DNA from: Caulobacter flavus
GTDB taxonomy: Bacteria > Pseudomonadota > Alphaproteobacteria > Caulobacterales > Caulobacteraceae
DNA length: 64,000 nt
Direction of reading: 5' to 3'
Assembly (NCBI RefSeq): GCF_003722335.1
Contig: NZ_CP026100.1
Span: forward strand, 2,268,001 to 2,332,000
Below, one piece after another: positions 1 to 7,495 of this stretch; within the stretch, counting starts at the first letter, position 1, and the number at the start of each line of letters is the position of its first letter. The notes beneath the pieces were generated by a model. The model did not search any database and was not told the origin of the DNA. It saw only the letters and a list, made by a program, of their open reading frames with translations. Position numbers and translations under genes: made by a program.

Positions 1-961
1 CAAGGCGCCCCGCGAGGTGCTGTGGATCCTGGGCTGCGTGATCTACCTGCTGATGATGGCCACGGCCTTCATGGGCTACGTGCTGCCCTGGGGCCAGATG
101 AGCTTCCACGGCGCCGTCGTGATCACCAACCTGTTCGGCGCCCTGCCGCTGGTCGGCCCGTCGATCACCACCTGGCTGTGGGGCGGCTTCGCCGTCGACA
201 ACGCCACGCTGAACCGCTTCTTCTCGCTGCACTACCTGCTGCCGTTCATGATCGCGGGCGTCGTGATCCTGCACATCTGGGCCCTGCACGTGGTCGGCCA
301 GAACAACCCGACCGGCGTCGAGCCCAAGTCGAAGGCCGACACCCTGCCCTTCACCCCGTACGCGACGGTGAAGGACGGCTTTGCGATGAGCGTCTTCCTG
401 ATCCTCTTCGCGACCTTCGTCTTCTATCTGCCGAACGCCCTGGGCCACTCGGACAACTACATCGAGGCCAACCCGCTGGTGACGCCGGCGCACATCGTGC
501 CCGAATGGTACTTCCTGCCGTTCTACGCGATCCTGCGCGCCGTGCCGGACAAGCTGCTGGGCGTGCTGGCCATGTTCGGCGCCATCGCCTGCCTGTTCGC
601 CCTGCCGTGGCTGGACACCTCGAAGGTGCGCTCGATGCGCTACCGTCCGACCGCCAAGCTGCACTTCATCATCTTCGTGGTGGCGTGCTGCATCCTGGGC
701 CTGTGCGGCGCCAAGCTGCCCGACGATCCGGTGCTGGGCCACTTCAAGACCATCCCGCTCGGCGACGCCGACCTGAACAGCTTCGTGTGGCTGAGCCGCT
801 TCGCCGCGCTCTACTACTTCGCGTTCTTCCTGGTGATCCTGCCGTGGCTGGGCCTGGTCGAGAAGACCCTGCCGGTTCCGGACTCCATCGCCTCGCCCGT
901 CCTGTCGCACCCGGCCGCCGCGCCGGCCGAAGCGACCGCCGCGCCTGAAATGAAGGGCTGA
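1..961 (+). CDS. petB: Cytochrome b subunit of the bc1 complex (5' end outside window)
   Basis: This is the membrane core of ubiquinol:cytochrome c oxidoreductase, carrying hemes bL and bH and the Qo/Qi sites. The visible part is about 320 residues and is open at the left edge, reading in frame from base 2. Family landmarks seen are the LPWGQMS segment, heme-ligand histidines in SLHYLLPF and LHIWALH followed by NNPTG, and the Qo-site PEWY motif, with several hydrophobic helices. The first helices and first histidine pair must lie upstream. It ends six bases before the cytochrome c1 start, so the two are an operon; the Rieske gene is expected further upstream but is not seen. Identification is secure. 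Confidence 0.96.
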   Translation, partial: KAPREVLWILGCVIYLLMMATAFMGYVLPWGQMSFHGAVVITNLFGALPLVGPSITTWLWGGFAVDNATLNRFFSLHYLLPFMIAGVVILHIWALHVVGQNNPTGVEPKSKADTLPFTPYATVKDGFAMSVFLILFATFVFYLPNALGHSDNYIEANPLVTPAHIVPEWYFLPFYAILRAVPDKLLGVLAMFGAIACLFALPWLDTSKVRSMRYRPTAKLHFIIFVVACCILGLCGAKLPDDPVLGHFKTIPLGDADLNSFVWLSRFAALYYFAFFLVILPWLGLVEKTLPVPDSIASPVLSHPAAAPAEATAAPEMKG

Positions 962-966
962 TCCCG

Positions 967-1821
967 ATGCTGCGCAAACTCTCCGTCATCGCAGCGGTCG
1001 CGGGTCTGATGGCGTCGTTCGCCGCCGCCCCGGCCCTGGCCGCCGGTCACCCGCTGGAACCGGAAAAGATCCACTGGTCGTTCAACGGCCCGTTCGGCAA
1101 GTTCGACCAGGCCCAGCTGCAACGCGGCTACAAGGTCTATCGCGAGGTCTGCTCGTCGTGCCACTCCATGAAGCTGGTCAGCTTCCGGAACCTCGGCGAC
1201 AAGGGCGGCCCGTTCTACAACGAGAAGTACCCGAACTCGAACGACAACCCGTGGGTCAAGGCGATCGCCAAGGAGTTCGAGGTCGCCGACATCGACTCCG
1301 AGACCGGCGACGCCATCAAGCGTCCGGCCACCAGCGCCGACCGCTTCCCCTCGCCGTTCCCGAACGAGGCCGCCGCCCGCGCCAGCAACGGCGGCGCCTT
1401 CCCGCCGGACATGTCGCTGCTGGCCAAGGCCCGCCACGGCGGCGCGGACTACATCCACGCCATCGTCACGGGCTACAAGAACCCGCCGGCCGGCCTGAAG
1501 GTCGGTCCGGGCCAGCACTACAACCCCTACATGGCCGGCGACCTGGCGGCCTACTGGAGCGGTGACCACGCCCACGTCCCGCCGGGCGGCTTCATCGCCA
1601 TGGCCCCGCCGCTGACCGAAGGCGGCGTGACCTTCGACGACGGCACCAAGGCCACCGTCGACCAGCAGGCCCGCGACGTGGCGGCCTTCCTGACCTGGGC
1701 CGCCGAGCCCAAGATGGAAGAGCGCAAGCAGACGGGCTTCGCGGTGATGATCTACCTGATCCTCTTCGCCGGCCTGCTCTATGCGAGCTACCGCAAGGTC
1801 TGGAAGAACGAGTCGCACTGA
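967..1821 (+). CDS. petC: Cytochrome c1 of the bc1 complex
   Basis: Cytochrome c1 passes electrons from the Rieske protein to soluble cytochrome c on the periplasmic side. The 284-residue protein has an N-terminal signal peptide ending near AALAAG, one heme-c attachment site CSSCH (Cys62, Cys65, His66), a likely axial Met212 in the sequence AMAPPL, and a single C-terminal anchor helix around residues 248-268 followed by a basic tail. It follows cytochrome b after five bases, and a strong hairpin terminator comes right after it, so it is the last gene of the operon. Bacterial cytochrome c1 is usually about 250-290 residues, so the gene is complete. Confidence 0.97.
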   Translation: MLRKLSVIAAVAGLMASFAAAPALAAGHPLEPEKIHWSFNGPFGKFDQAQLQRGYKVYREVCSSCHSMKLVSFRNLGDKGGPFYNEKYPNSNDNPWVKAIAKEFEVADIDSETGDAIKRPATSADRFPSPFPNEAAARASNGGAFPPDMSLLAKARHGGADYIHAIVTGYKNPPAGLKVGPGQHYNPYMAGDLAAYWSGDHAHVPPGGFIAMAPPLTEGGVTFDDGTKATVDQQARDVAAFLTWAAEPKMEERKQTGFAVMIYLILFAGLLYASYRKVWKNESH

Positions 1822-1849
1822 GCGGCGCGTTCGGACACCGAATGAAGAA

Positions 1850-1880
1850 GGGCCCGGCGGCGACGCCGGGCCCTTTTGTT
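1850..1880 (+). terminator. Rho-independent terminator of the bc1 operon
   Basis: A perfect 10-bp GC-rich stem (1850-1859 with 1864-1873) encloses a GCGA tetraloop and is followed at once by TTTTGTT. It lies 28 bases after the cytochrome c1 stop. Confidence 0.93.
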
Positions 1881-1885
1881 CTAGG

Positions 1886-2005
1886 GGGGGAAGGCCCCCC
1901 TCAGTCGCTCCGCGACAGCTCCCCCAGGGGGGGAGCATCTACAAGAGCGCCGGCGCTTCTAAATCCTCCCCCTCTGGGGGAGGTGGCCCGGAGGGCCGGA
2001 GGGGG
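1886..2005. repeat. Composite GC-rich intergenic repeat, copy A (modules L+R)
   Basis: Module L contains CTCAGTCGCTCCGCGACAGC followed by a C-run/G-run palindrome. Module R is CCTCCCCCTCTGGGGGAGG followed by GGCCCGGAGGGCC. The same two modules recur at 33820-33925, in inverted form at 3329-3445, and as fragments elsewhere. Long intergenic repeats are known in Caulobacter, but I see no GANTC (CcrM) site in this copy. Confidence 0.8.
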
Positions 2006-2401
2006 TCACCCCCGGTCCAGCACCGTATCGATCCCGAAGCCGCTCTTCAGGGCCAGGGTCACCGGCGTGCGCTCGACCACGTCGCGCAGGCGGGCGATGG
2101 CGGCGTCGTCGAGGGCGCCCGTGGCGGTGACATTGCGGTCGATCCTGGGCTTGTCGCCGGTGTTGTCGAGCACCAGGTCGACGGTGATGGTCACCTCGCC
2201 CCAGCCCTTGCGGTCGGCGTACATGCGCAGGGTCGTGGCCGTGCAGGCGGCGAGGCCCGCCAGAACGAAGCCGAACGGCGGCGGGCCGGCGTCCTGGCCG
2301 CCGAGGGCCGGGGGCTCGTCGCCGACCAGCTTGTGGCCGCCTACGTCAAGCTGGATCGTGTGGCGCGGGTCGACGGTGACGGCGTGAACGCGCGAGGCCA
2401 T
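2006..2401 (-). CDS. OsmC family protein lacking the second redox cysteine
   Basis: OsmC/Ohr proteins reduce organic peroxides with a pair of cysteines. The 131-residue protein has the fold's signature LAGLAACTATTLRMYADRKG with Cys53, and the usual length. Where classical members have the second cysteine in a CPV...L motif, this one reads RTPVTLAL, with Thr112. It therefore keeps only the first cysteine and may not be a standard peroxidase; the wider family includes members of unknown function. It stands alone on the minus strand, convergent with the bc1 operon and separated from it by a terminator and an intergenic repeat. Confidence 0.88.
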   Translation of the reverse strand: MASRVHAVTVDPRHTIQLDVGGHKLVGDEPPALGGQDAGPPPFGFVLAGLAACTATTLRMYADRKGWGEVTITVDLVLDNTGDKPRIDRNVTATGALDDAAIARLRDVVERTPVTLALKSGFGIDTVLDRG

Positions 2402-2447
2402 GGGAAAACTCCGTACGGGGATGATGTGATCTAGGACGCCGATCGCT

Positions 2448-3191
2448 TCATGGCGTCAGCCAGAGGGCGTGGGCGGCGGGGTCCAGCCGAAGGCGGCCCC
2501 GGGCCAGCACCTCGACGCCGAGGGCGCCGACGACGCCGGGAGGCAGGTCGCCGGCCTTCACCGCGCGGGCGCGGGGATAGAGGCGGCCGTCGAAGGCCAG
2601 CGCCGCCACCGTGCCGGCCGGCGCCTGGCGCGGTCCGTCGGCCGGTCCGCGAGCGCGCAGCGCGCCTCCCGAAGCGGTGTCTAGCGCGAAGGGGCCCTGG
2701 ACGCTCGAGAAGCCGTCGGAGGCGGCCGCGCGCACCGTCGGCACCCCGCCGACCATCTCGACGGGCAGGGGGCGTCCCGCGGGCCTCGCAAGGCCGTCGG
2801 CGGGGTCCAGCCGCAGGCGGCAGGGGGCGAAGTCGATGACCACCGTGTAGCGGGCCAGCACGTCGGCGCCGATGACGCCGGCAATGGGGGCCACGAAGCC
2901 GACGCCGCGATAGTCGAGGTCGGTCACGGCCACGGGCAGGGCGGGCAGGGCCTCGCCGGCGACGCGGACGGGCAGGGAAAGGTCGGTCGCCTCGAAGCCG
3001 CCGGCCTGGGCCTTGGTGTCGTGCAGAAGGGTGCGCGGCGCCGACAGGTCGACGACGAAGTCGCCGGTCATGTCGCCGATCGCGGCCGGGGCGACGATCG
3101 CGCCGTTCTCGAACCAGCAGGCGGTCTCGCCGGCCTCGGCCGAGGCGGCGGTCGCGAGGCTGAAGGCCATGACGAGAAACGGGGCGCGCAT
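2448..3191 (-). CDS. Exported retropepsin-like (aspartyl protease fold) protein
   Basis: The 247-residue protein begins with a signal peptide (about residues 1-20, ending ASA-EA). It has two similar halves, each resembling one lobe of a pepsin/retropepsin fold. In lobe 1 the active-site region reads FVVDLSAPRTLL (Asp48) and is followed by the psi-loop-like GVIGADVLARYTVVIDF. In lobe 2 it reads FALDTASGGAL (Asp171) followed by GALGVEVLARGRLRLD. The expected DTG triads are altered to DLS and DTA, so proteolytic activity is uncertain. It could be a periplasmic protease or a structural relative. It is 46 bases upstream of the OsmC gene on the same strand. Confidence 0.7.
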   Translation of the reverse strand: MRAPFLVMAFSLATAASAEAGETACWFENGAIVAPAAIGDMTGDFVVDLSAPRTLLHDTKAQAGGFEATDLSLPVRVAGEALPALPVAVTDLDYRGVGFVAPIAGVIGADVLARYTVVIDFAPCRLRLDPADGLARPAGRPLPVEMVGGVPTVRAAASDGFSSVQGPFALDTASGGALRARGPADGPRQAPAGTVAALAFDGRLYPRARAVKAGDLPPGVVGALGVEVLARGRLRLDPAAHALWLTP

Positions 3192-3284
3192 GAGGGGAGA
3201 CTAGAGCGGGCGGGGCTGGCGTGGAAAGCGTCGGGTGACGAGCCCTGATCTAGCCGCGCCGATCGCTCATGGCTTGAACGGAAA

Positions 3285-3312
3285 GGGGGCGGACGCCCGT
3301 GCGTCCGCCCCC
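3285..3312 (-). terminator. Terminator downstream of the beta-glucosidase gene
   Basis: A perfect 12-bp stem (3285-3296 with 3301-3312) with a CCGT loop sits between the beta-glucosidase stop and the next minus-strand gene. On the minus strand it is followed only by a short TTTCC tract, so termination strength is uncertain. Confidence 0.6.
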
Positions 3313-3328
3313 CTCCGGCGCTATCCCA

Positions 3329-3445
3329 AGATGCTCCCCCTGAAGGGGAGCTGTCGCGAAGCGACTGAGGGGGAAGTTTCAGCGGCGCCTCAGCAGCCGC
3401 TTCCCCCACCGGCCCTCCGGGCCACCTCCCCCTTCGGGGGGAGGG
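3329..3445. repeat. Composite GC-rich intergenic repeat, copy B (both modules inverted in place)
   Basis: The L module appears as its reverse complement (GCTGTCGCGAAGCGACTGAG) and the R module as its reverse complement (GGCCCTCCGGGCCACCTCCC). The order is still L then R, so this copy is not a simple inversion of copy A; each module has flipped on its own. Confidence 0.78.
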
Positions 3446-3465
3446 TTCGGCTAGCGCCCTTCCGC

Positions 3466-5724
3466 CTACTTCAGCAGCCCCACCGGCACGCTCTGCGCCG
3501 CCACGCTCGCGCTCGCCCGCGCGGTGATCGCCGCCGAGGACGACCCCAGCTGCACCTCGTAGTCGCCGGCCGCGACCTTCCAGCCGTGGGCGCCTTCGTC
3601 CCAGGTGGCCAGCAGGCGCGGGTCGACCGTCAGGGTCACGGTCTTGCTGGCGCCGGGGGCGAGGTCGACCTTCTGGAAGCCGGCCAGGCGCCGCGGGGCC
3701 TCCCAGCCGCCGGCCTTGGGCGAGACATAGACCTGCGGCACGTCCTTGCCGGCGCGCTTGCCGGTGTTGGTGACCTTGAAGGCCACCGTCAGCCGGCCGC
3801 CCTCGTTCGAGGTCTTCAGGTCAGAATAGGCGAAGCTGGTGTAGGACAGGCCGTGGCCGAACGGGAACAGCGGCGTAAGGCCCTTCTTGTCGAACCACTT
3901 GTAGCCGACCGCCGCGCCCTCGATCGAATAGTCGACGGCGAACAGTTCGTCGGGCTTCTTCGGGTCGCCGTCGAGCGTCGGGCGGGGCAATTGGGCCTCG
4001 CTGGCCGGGAAGGTGACCGGCAGGCGCCCCGAGGCGTCGACCTCGCCGGTCAGCACGCGGGCGATGGCCTCGCCGCCGCTGGTGCCGGGGAACCAGGCCT
4101 GCAGCACGGCGCGAACGTCCTTCAGCCACGGCATGGTCACCGGGCCGCCGGTCTCGAGCACGACGATCGTGTTCTTGTTTGCCTTGGCGGCGGCCGCGAT
4201 CGCAGCGTCCTGGTTCTTGGGCAGGGCCAGGGACGCAACGTCCTCGGACTCGGTGGTCCACTGGTCGGCGAAGACGATGACGAGGTCGCTTTCCGCGGCC
4301 AGCCTGGCGACGGCGGCGGCGTCCTTACCATCGTTGTAGGTGAACTTCGCCTGGGGCGCGCGGGCCTGCAGCGCCTTCAGCGGCGAGGACGGATAGTAGA
4401 TCACCGGGCCTGGCCAGGTCTTGGGCTCCAGGCCCTGCACAGCGCGACCGCCGGCGGGATAGACCTGCGACGAGCCGCCGCCCGACAGCACGCCGACGTC
4501 GGCATAGGCGCCGATCACGGCGATCTTTTGGGCCTTCAGCGCCAGGGGCAGCACGTCCCTGTCGTTCTTCAGCAGGACCATGCCTTCCTCGGCGTCGGCC
4601 TGGCTGACCTTGCCGTTGGCGACCAGGTCGATGGGCGCGATCTTCACCGGATGGTCGACCGCGCCGCTGGCGAACAGCGAGCGGACGATGCGACGGGCCA
4701 TGTCGTCCAGGCGCGCCTGGCTGACCGCGCCGCTGGCCAGGTCGGCCTTCAGTACGCTCGCCAGGAAGGGCTGCTTGTCGAAGGCGTCGCCGGCCGATTC
4801 CTGGTCGAGGCCGGCGTTTACCGACTTGGCGCCCGAGTGCACGGCGCCCCAGTCGGACATCACGTAGCCCTTGTAGCCCCAGTCCTGCTTGAGCACCTTG
4901 TTCAGCAGCCAGTCGTTCTCGCAGGCATAGTGGCCGTTGACGCGGTTGTAGGCGCACATCACCGAGTGCGGGTCCGACGCCTCCATGGCGATCTGGAAGG
5001 CCAGCAGGTCGGAGGTGCGGGCGTCGGCGTCGCCGATCTTGCTGTCCACGGCGAAGCGGCCGGTCTCCTGGGCGTTCAGGGCGTAGTGCTTGATCGTCGA
5101 GACGATGTTGTTGGACTGAATGCCCTTGATCTGGGCCCCGACCATCACGCCGGCCAGCAGCGGATCCTCGCCGCCATATTCGAAGTTGCGGCCGTTGCGC
5201 GGCTCGCGGACCAGGTTCACGCCGCCGGCCAGCATGACGTTGAAGCCCGAGTCGCGGGCCTCCTTGCCGATCATCGCGCCGCCCTTCTGCGCCAGGGCGG
5301 GATTCCAGGTGGCCGTGGTCGCCATGCCCGAGGGCAGGGCGGTGCGCTCGCGGAACTGCGCGGCGCTGCCCTGCGTGGCCACGCCGATGCCGGCGTCGGT
5401 CTCGAACTGGGCGGGAATGCCCAGGCGCGGCAGGCCCGGCACGTAGCCGGCCGAGCCGGGCAGCGAGCCCTCGATGCGCGTGTACTTGGGCTTCATGTCG
5501 GCGCCGAAGTAGCCGTAGACCAGAGTCAGCTTCTCGTCCTGGGTCATGGCCTTCACGACCAGGTCGGCGCGGGCGTCGGCGTCGAGCTTGGGATCGAGCC
5601 AGGGCTGGCCGGCCGGAGCGGCGGCGGGCGCGCCGTGGCCGGCATGGCCTTGGGCCAGCGCCGGGGCGCCCAGGGCGGCGATCGTCAGGGCCAGGGCGCT
5701 GGCCCGCCAGAGACGCGAGTTCAT
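3466..5724 (-). CDS. bglX: Periplasmic GH3 beta-glucosidase (BglX-like)
   Basis: Glycoside hydrolase family 3 enzyme, expected to release glucose from beta-linked oligosaccharides or aryl-glucosides in the periplasm. The 752-residue protein has a signal peptide (cleavage near ALAQG), a TIM-barrel domain with the KHYALN motif (Lys212-His213) and the nucleophile Asp291 in VMSDWG, an alpha/beta sandwich domain, and a C-terminal fibronectin-III-like domain starting after the GHGLSYTSF motif. Length fits BglX-type enzymes. The ATG at 5724 is chosen because GGGAGG lies five bases upstream. It lies 68 bases downstream of a LacI-type regulator on the same strand, suggesting a regulator-enzyme operon with the divergent TonB receptor as co-target. 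Substrate is inferred only from the family. Confidence 0.93.
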   Translation of the reverse strand: MNSRLWRASALALTIAALGAPALAQGHAGHGAPAAAPAGQPWLDPKLDADARADLVVKAMTQDEKLTLVYGYFGADMKPKYTRIEGSLPGSAGYVPGLPRLGIPAQFETDAGIGVATQGSAAQFRERTALPSGMATTATWNPALAQKGGAMIGKEARDSGFNVMLAGGVNLVREPRNGRNFEYGGEDPLLAGVMVGAQIKGIQSNNIVSTIKHYALNAQETGRFAVDSKIGDADARTSDLLAFQIAMEASDPHSVMCAYNRVNGHYACENDWLLNKVLKQDWGYKGYVMSDWGAVHSGAKSVNAGLDQESAGDAFDKQPFLASVLKADLASGAVSQARLDDMARRIVRSLFASGAVDHPVKIAPIDLVANGKVSQADAEEGMVLLKNDRDVLPLALKAQKIAVIGAYADVGVLSGGGSSQVYPAGGRAVQGLEPKTWPGPVIYYPSSPLKALQARAPQAKFTYNDGKDAAAVARLAAESDLVIVFADQWTTESEDVASLALPKNQDAAIAAAAKANKNTIVVLETGGPVTMPWLKDVRAVLQAWFPGTSGGEAIARVLTGEVDASGRLPVTFPASEAQLPRPTLDGDPKKPDELFAVDYSIEGAAVGYKWFDKKGLTPLFPFGHGLSYTSFAYSDLKTSNEGGRLTVAFKVTNTGKRAGKDVPQVYVSPKAGGWEAPRRLAGFQKVDLAPGASKTVTLTVDPRLLATWDEGAHGWKVAAGDYEVQLGSSSAAITARASASVAAQSVPVGLLK

Positions 5725-5792
5725 TCTACCTCCCACTCGTATGATCTTGGCCGGCGAGCCGGCGGATGGTTCTGCGGACGGAGGGGGCTCCG

Positions 5793-6830
5793 TCAGCCAG
5801 GCTTGCCCGGCGGCCGCTTGCGGGCCGGACCGGTGGATTCGCGCACCACCAGGGTGTGCTGGGCCAGGAACGGGCTGGGGCGCACGCCCGAGTCGCTGCC
5901 GTTCCAGGCCGCGAAGGTCTGCAGGGCGCGCAGGGCCATCGGCTCGAACGGCTGGCGGATGGTGGTCAGGGTCGGCCAGATGACGCCGGCGATCGGCGCG
6001 TCGTCGAAGCCCACCACCGACAGGTCGTCGGGGATGCGCAGGCCGCGGCGCTGGGCCTCCATGCAGGTGGCGGCGGCCATGTCGTCGTTGGCGGCGAAGA
6101 TGGCGGTGGGCGGCTCGTCGATGTCGAGCAGCAGCTTGGCCGCGTCCATGCCGGTCTTGAAGGTGAACTCGCCCCCGACGATCAGTTCGGGCGCCGGACG
6201 CGGCAGGCCGGCGGCGGCGTAGGCCTCGAAGAAGCCGTTGCGACGATGAGTGCTGGCGGCGTGGTCGGGATGGCCGGCGATGTGGCCGATGCGGGTGTGG
6301 CCCAGGCTGAACAGGTGCTCGACCACCTCGCGGGCGGCGGCGCGGTCGTCCATGGCGATGGCCGGGAAGTTCGGGTCGGGCGTGGTCGGCGAGATCAGCA
6401 CGCAGCGCACGTCGAGCTCGCGCATCAGCGCCTTCAGCGGACCGAAGTCGCATTCGGGCGGCAGCAGGATCACTTCGCGGATGCCGCCGTCCTCGATGAA
6501 GGCGCGGATGCGCTCGTGCCAGCCGACCACGGGGCCGTCGAACAGCTCCACGGTCAGGTGGCGGCCGGTCTCCAGGCAGGCCAGCAGCAGGGCGTGATGG
6601 GTGCGGGTGTGATAGCCGCCGCTGGGGTCGCCCATCAGCACGCCGACGGCCGAGGCGCCCTGCGCGCGGAAGTGACGCGCCACGGCGCTGGGCTGATAGC
6701 CGAGGGCGGCCATGGCCTCGCGGACCTTGTCGCGGGTCTTGGTGGTGACGCTGGCGTGGTCGTTCATCACGCGCGAGACGGTCTTGGCCGAGACGCCCGC
6801 CCGCTTGGCCACATCGTGAATCGTCGCCAT
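5793..6830 (-). CDS. LacI family transcriptional regulator
   Basis: The 345-residue protein has the LacI helix-turn-helix at its N-terminus (TIHDVAKRAGVSAKTVSRVMN) with the usual hinge region, followed by a periplasmic-binding-protein-like effector domain with DDMAAA and VVGFDDAPIAG motifs. Members bind palindromic operators and respond to sugars or derivatives. It precedes the beta-glucosidase on the same strand and is divergent from the TonB-dependent receptor. The shared intergenic region holds several AATGTC/GACATT half-sites, which are candidate operators. It probably controls the whole sugar-uptake locus; the effector is unknown. Confidence 0.93.
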   Translation of the reverse strand: MATIHDVAKRAGVSAKTVSRVMNDHASVTTKTRDKVREAMAALGYQPSAVARHFRAQGASAVGVLMGDPSGGYHTRTHHALLLACLETGRHLTVELFDGPVVGWHERIRAFIEDGGIREVILLPPECDFGPLKALMRELDVRCVLISPTTPDPNFPAIAMDDRAAAREVVEHLFSLGHTRIGHIAGHPDHAASTHRRNGFFEAYAAAGLPRPAPELIVGGEFTFKTGMDAAKLLLDIDEPPTAIFAANDDMAAATCMEAQRRGLRIPDDLSVVGFDDAPIAGVIWPTLTTIRQPFEPMALRALQTFAAWNGSDSGVRPSPFLAQHTLVVRESTGPARKRPPGKPG

Positions 6831-6959
6831 TCCGTAAGACCCGCACCCGACTTGGCCGCCCAGCCCATCCCCCGGCAGGGGCGGCTCGACGGCTCCCGAG
6901 CAGCAGCCATACCGCAGCTCGACCGACTTGTCATGCGATGGGACAAGGCGTGGTCAAAA

Positions 6960-6980
6960 AATGTCCTCAGCGTGGACATT
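6960..6980. promoter_or_regulatory. Inverted repeat, candidate LacI-type operator 1
   Basis: AATGTCC and GGACATT form a perfect 7-bp inverted repeat around a 7-base spacer, 130 bases upstream of the LacI-type gene and within the divergent promoter region. The half-site recurs at 7080-7085, 7265-7270 and 7288-7293. Confidence 0.5.
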
Positions 6981-7252
6981 GTCGTGGTCATTTCGGGTGT
7001 CTATCGGGTCATTCGGCGTCGGGTGGAACCGCTTCCGATTCCCGTTTCGGTAAAAAACGACGTCGATGCGTCCCATGCGAATGTCTACGCGTTGGTTCCC
7101 GTTTGAACGATTGCCAGCGCTGTCTTTCGGGTCTGATGTGGGGCGCGTGCGAGAAAATATCCATTAAAAACAATGATAAATTCGATTCCGACGCGGGGCG
7201 TCGGGCAGATCGTCTCGCGTCCGCAACGCTTGCAAACACGCTGATTTCCAGA

Positions 7253-7270
7253 AATGACAACGTTGACATT
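7253..7270. promoter_or_regulatory. Near-perfect 18-bp palindrome, candidate LacI-type operator 2
   Basis: AATG-A-CAACGTTG-A-CATT is a palindrome except for one symmetric position pair, and is centred on CG as is typical for LacI-family operators. A further ACATT-TGGG-AATGT inverted repeat follows at 7289-7302. It lies about 225 bases upstream of the receptor start. Confidence 0.55.
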
Positions 7271-7495
7271 CTTGTTGACTTGCATGGGACATTTGGGAAT
7301 GTTGCCACCGTGACCGGCGTCTGAGGGCCGGATCGCAACACCGTTCCGGCGCCGGGGGTCGCCGACAGGACAATCACCGGGCCACGACCGCCGAAGCAGG
7401 TTGGCGTGAAGGTCGAGGCCCGGCTCGAGACCCACCGCGGCGTCAAAAGACGTCGCGGCCCGAACGCAAGAACAAGACATTGGGGAGCGATCGAT

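Larger units (their letters stand above)
6831..7495. other. Divergent intergenic region between regulator and TonB receptor
   Basis: This 665-base stretch holds no convincing gene. It is locally richer in A+T (about 7140-7300) than its surroundings and contains two inverted repeats plus extra copies of the AATGTC/GACATT half-site. It should carry the promoters of both the LacI-type gene and the receptor. Confidence 0.7.

Noticed and set aside
1886..2005. CcrM-associated CIR repeat
   Set aside because: The copy lacks a GANTC site, so I list it only as a Caulobacter-like intergenic repeat.
3235..6222. A 995-codon open frame on the plus strand opposite the beta-glucosidase and LacI genes
   Set aside because: It is antisense to two well-identified genes, has low-complexity Arg/Gly/Leu-rich translation and no family features. 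Long antisense frames are expected in high-GC DNA.
7406..7495. Upstream GTG start for the TonB receptor
   Set aside because: It would add 30 basic residues before the signal peptide and has no ribosome-binding site, while the TTG at 7496 has GGGGAG at the correct distance.
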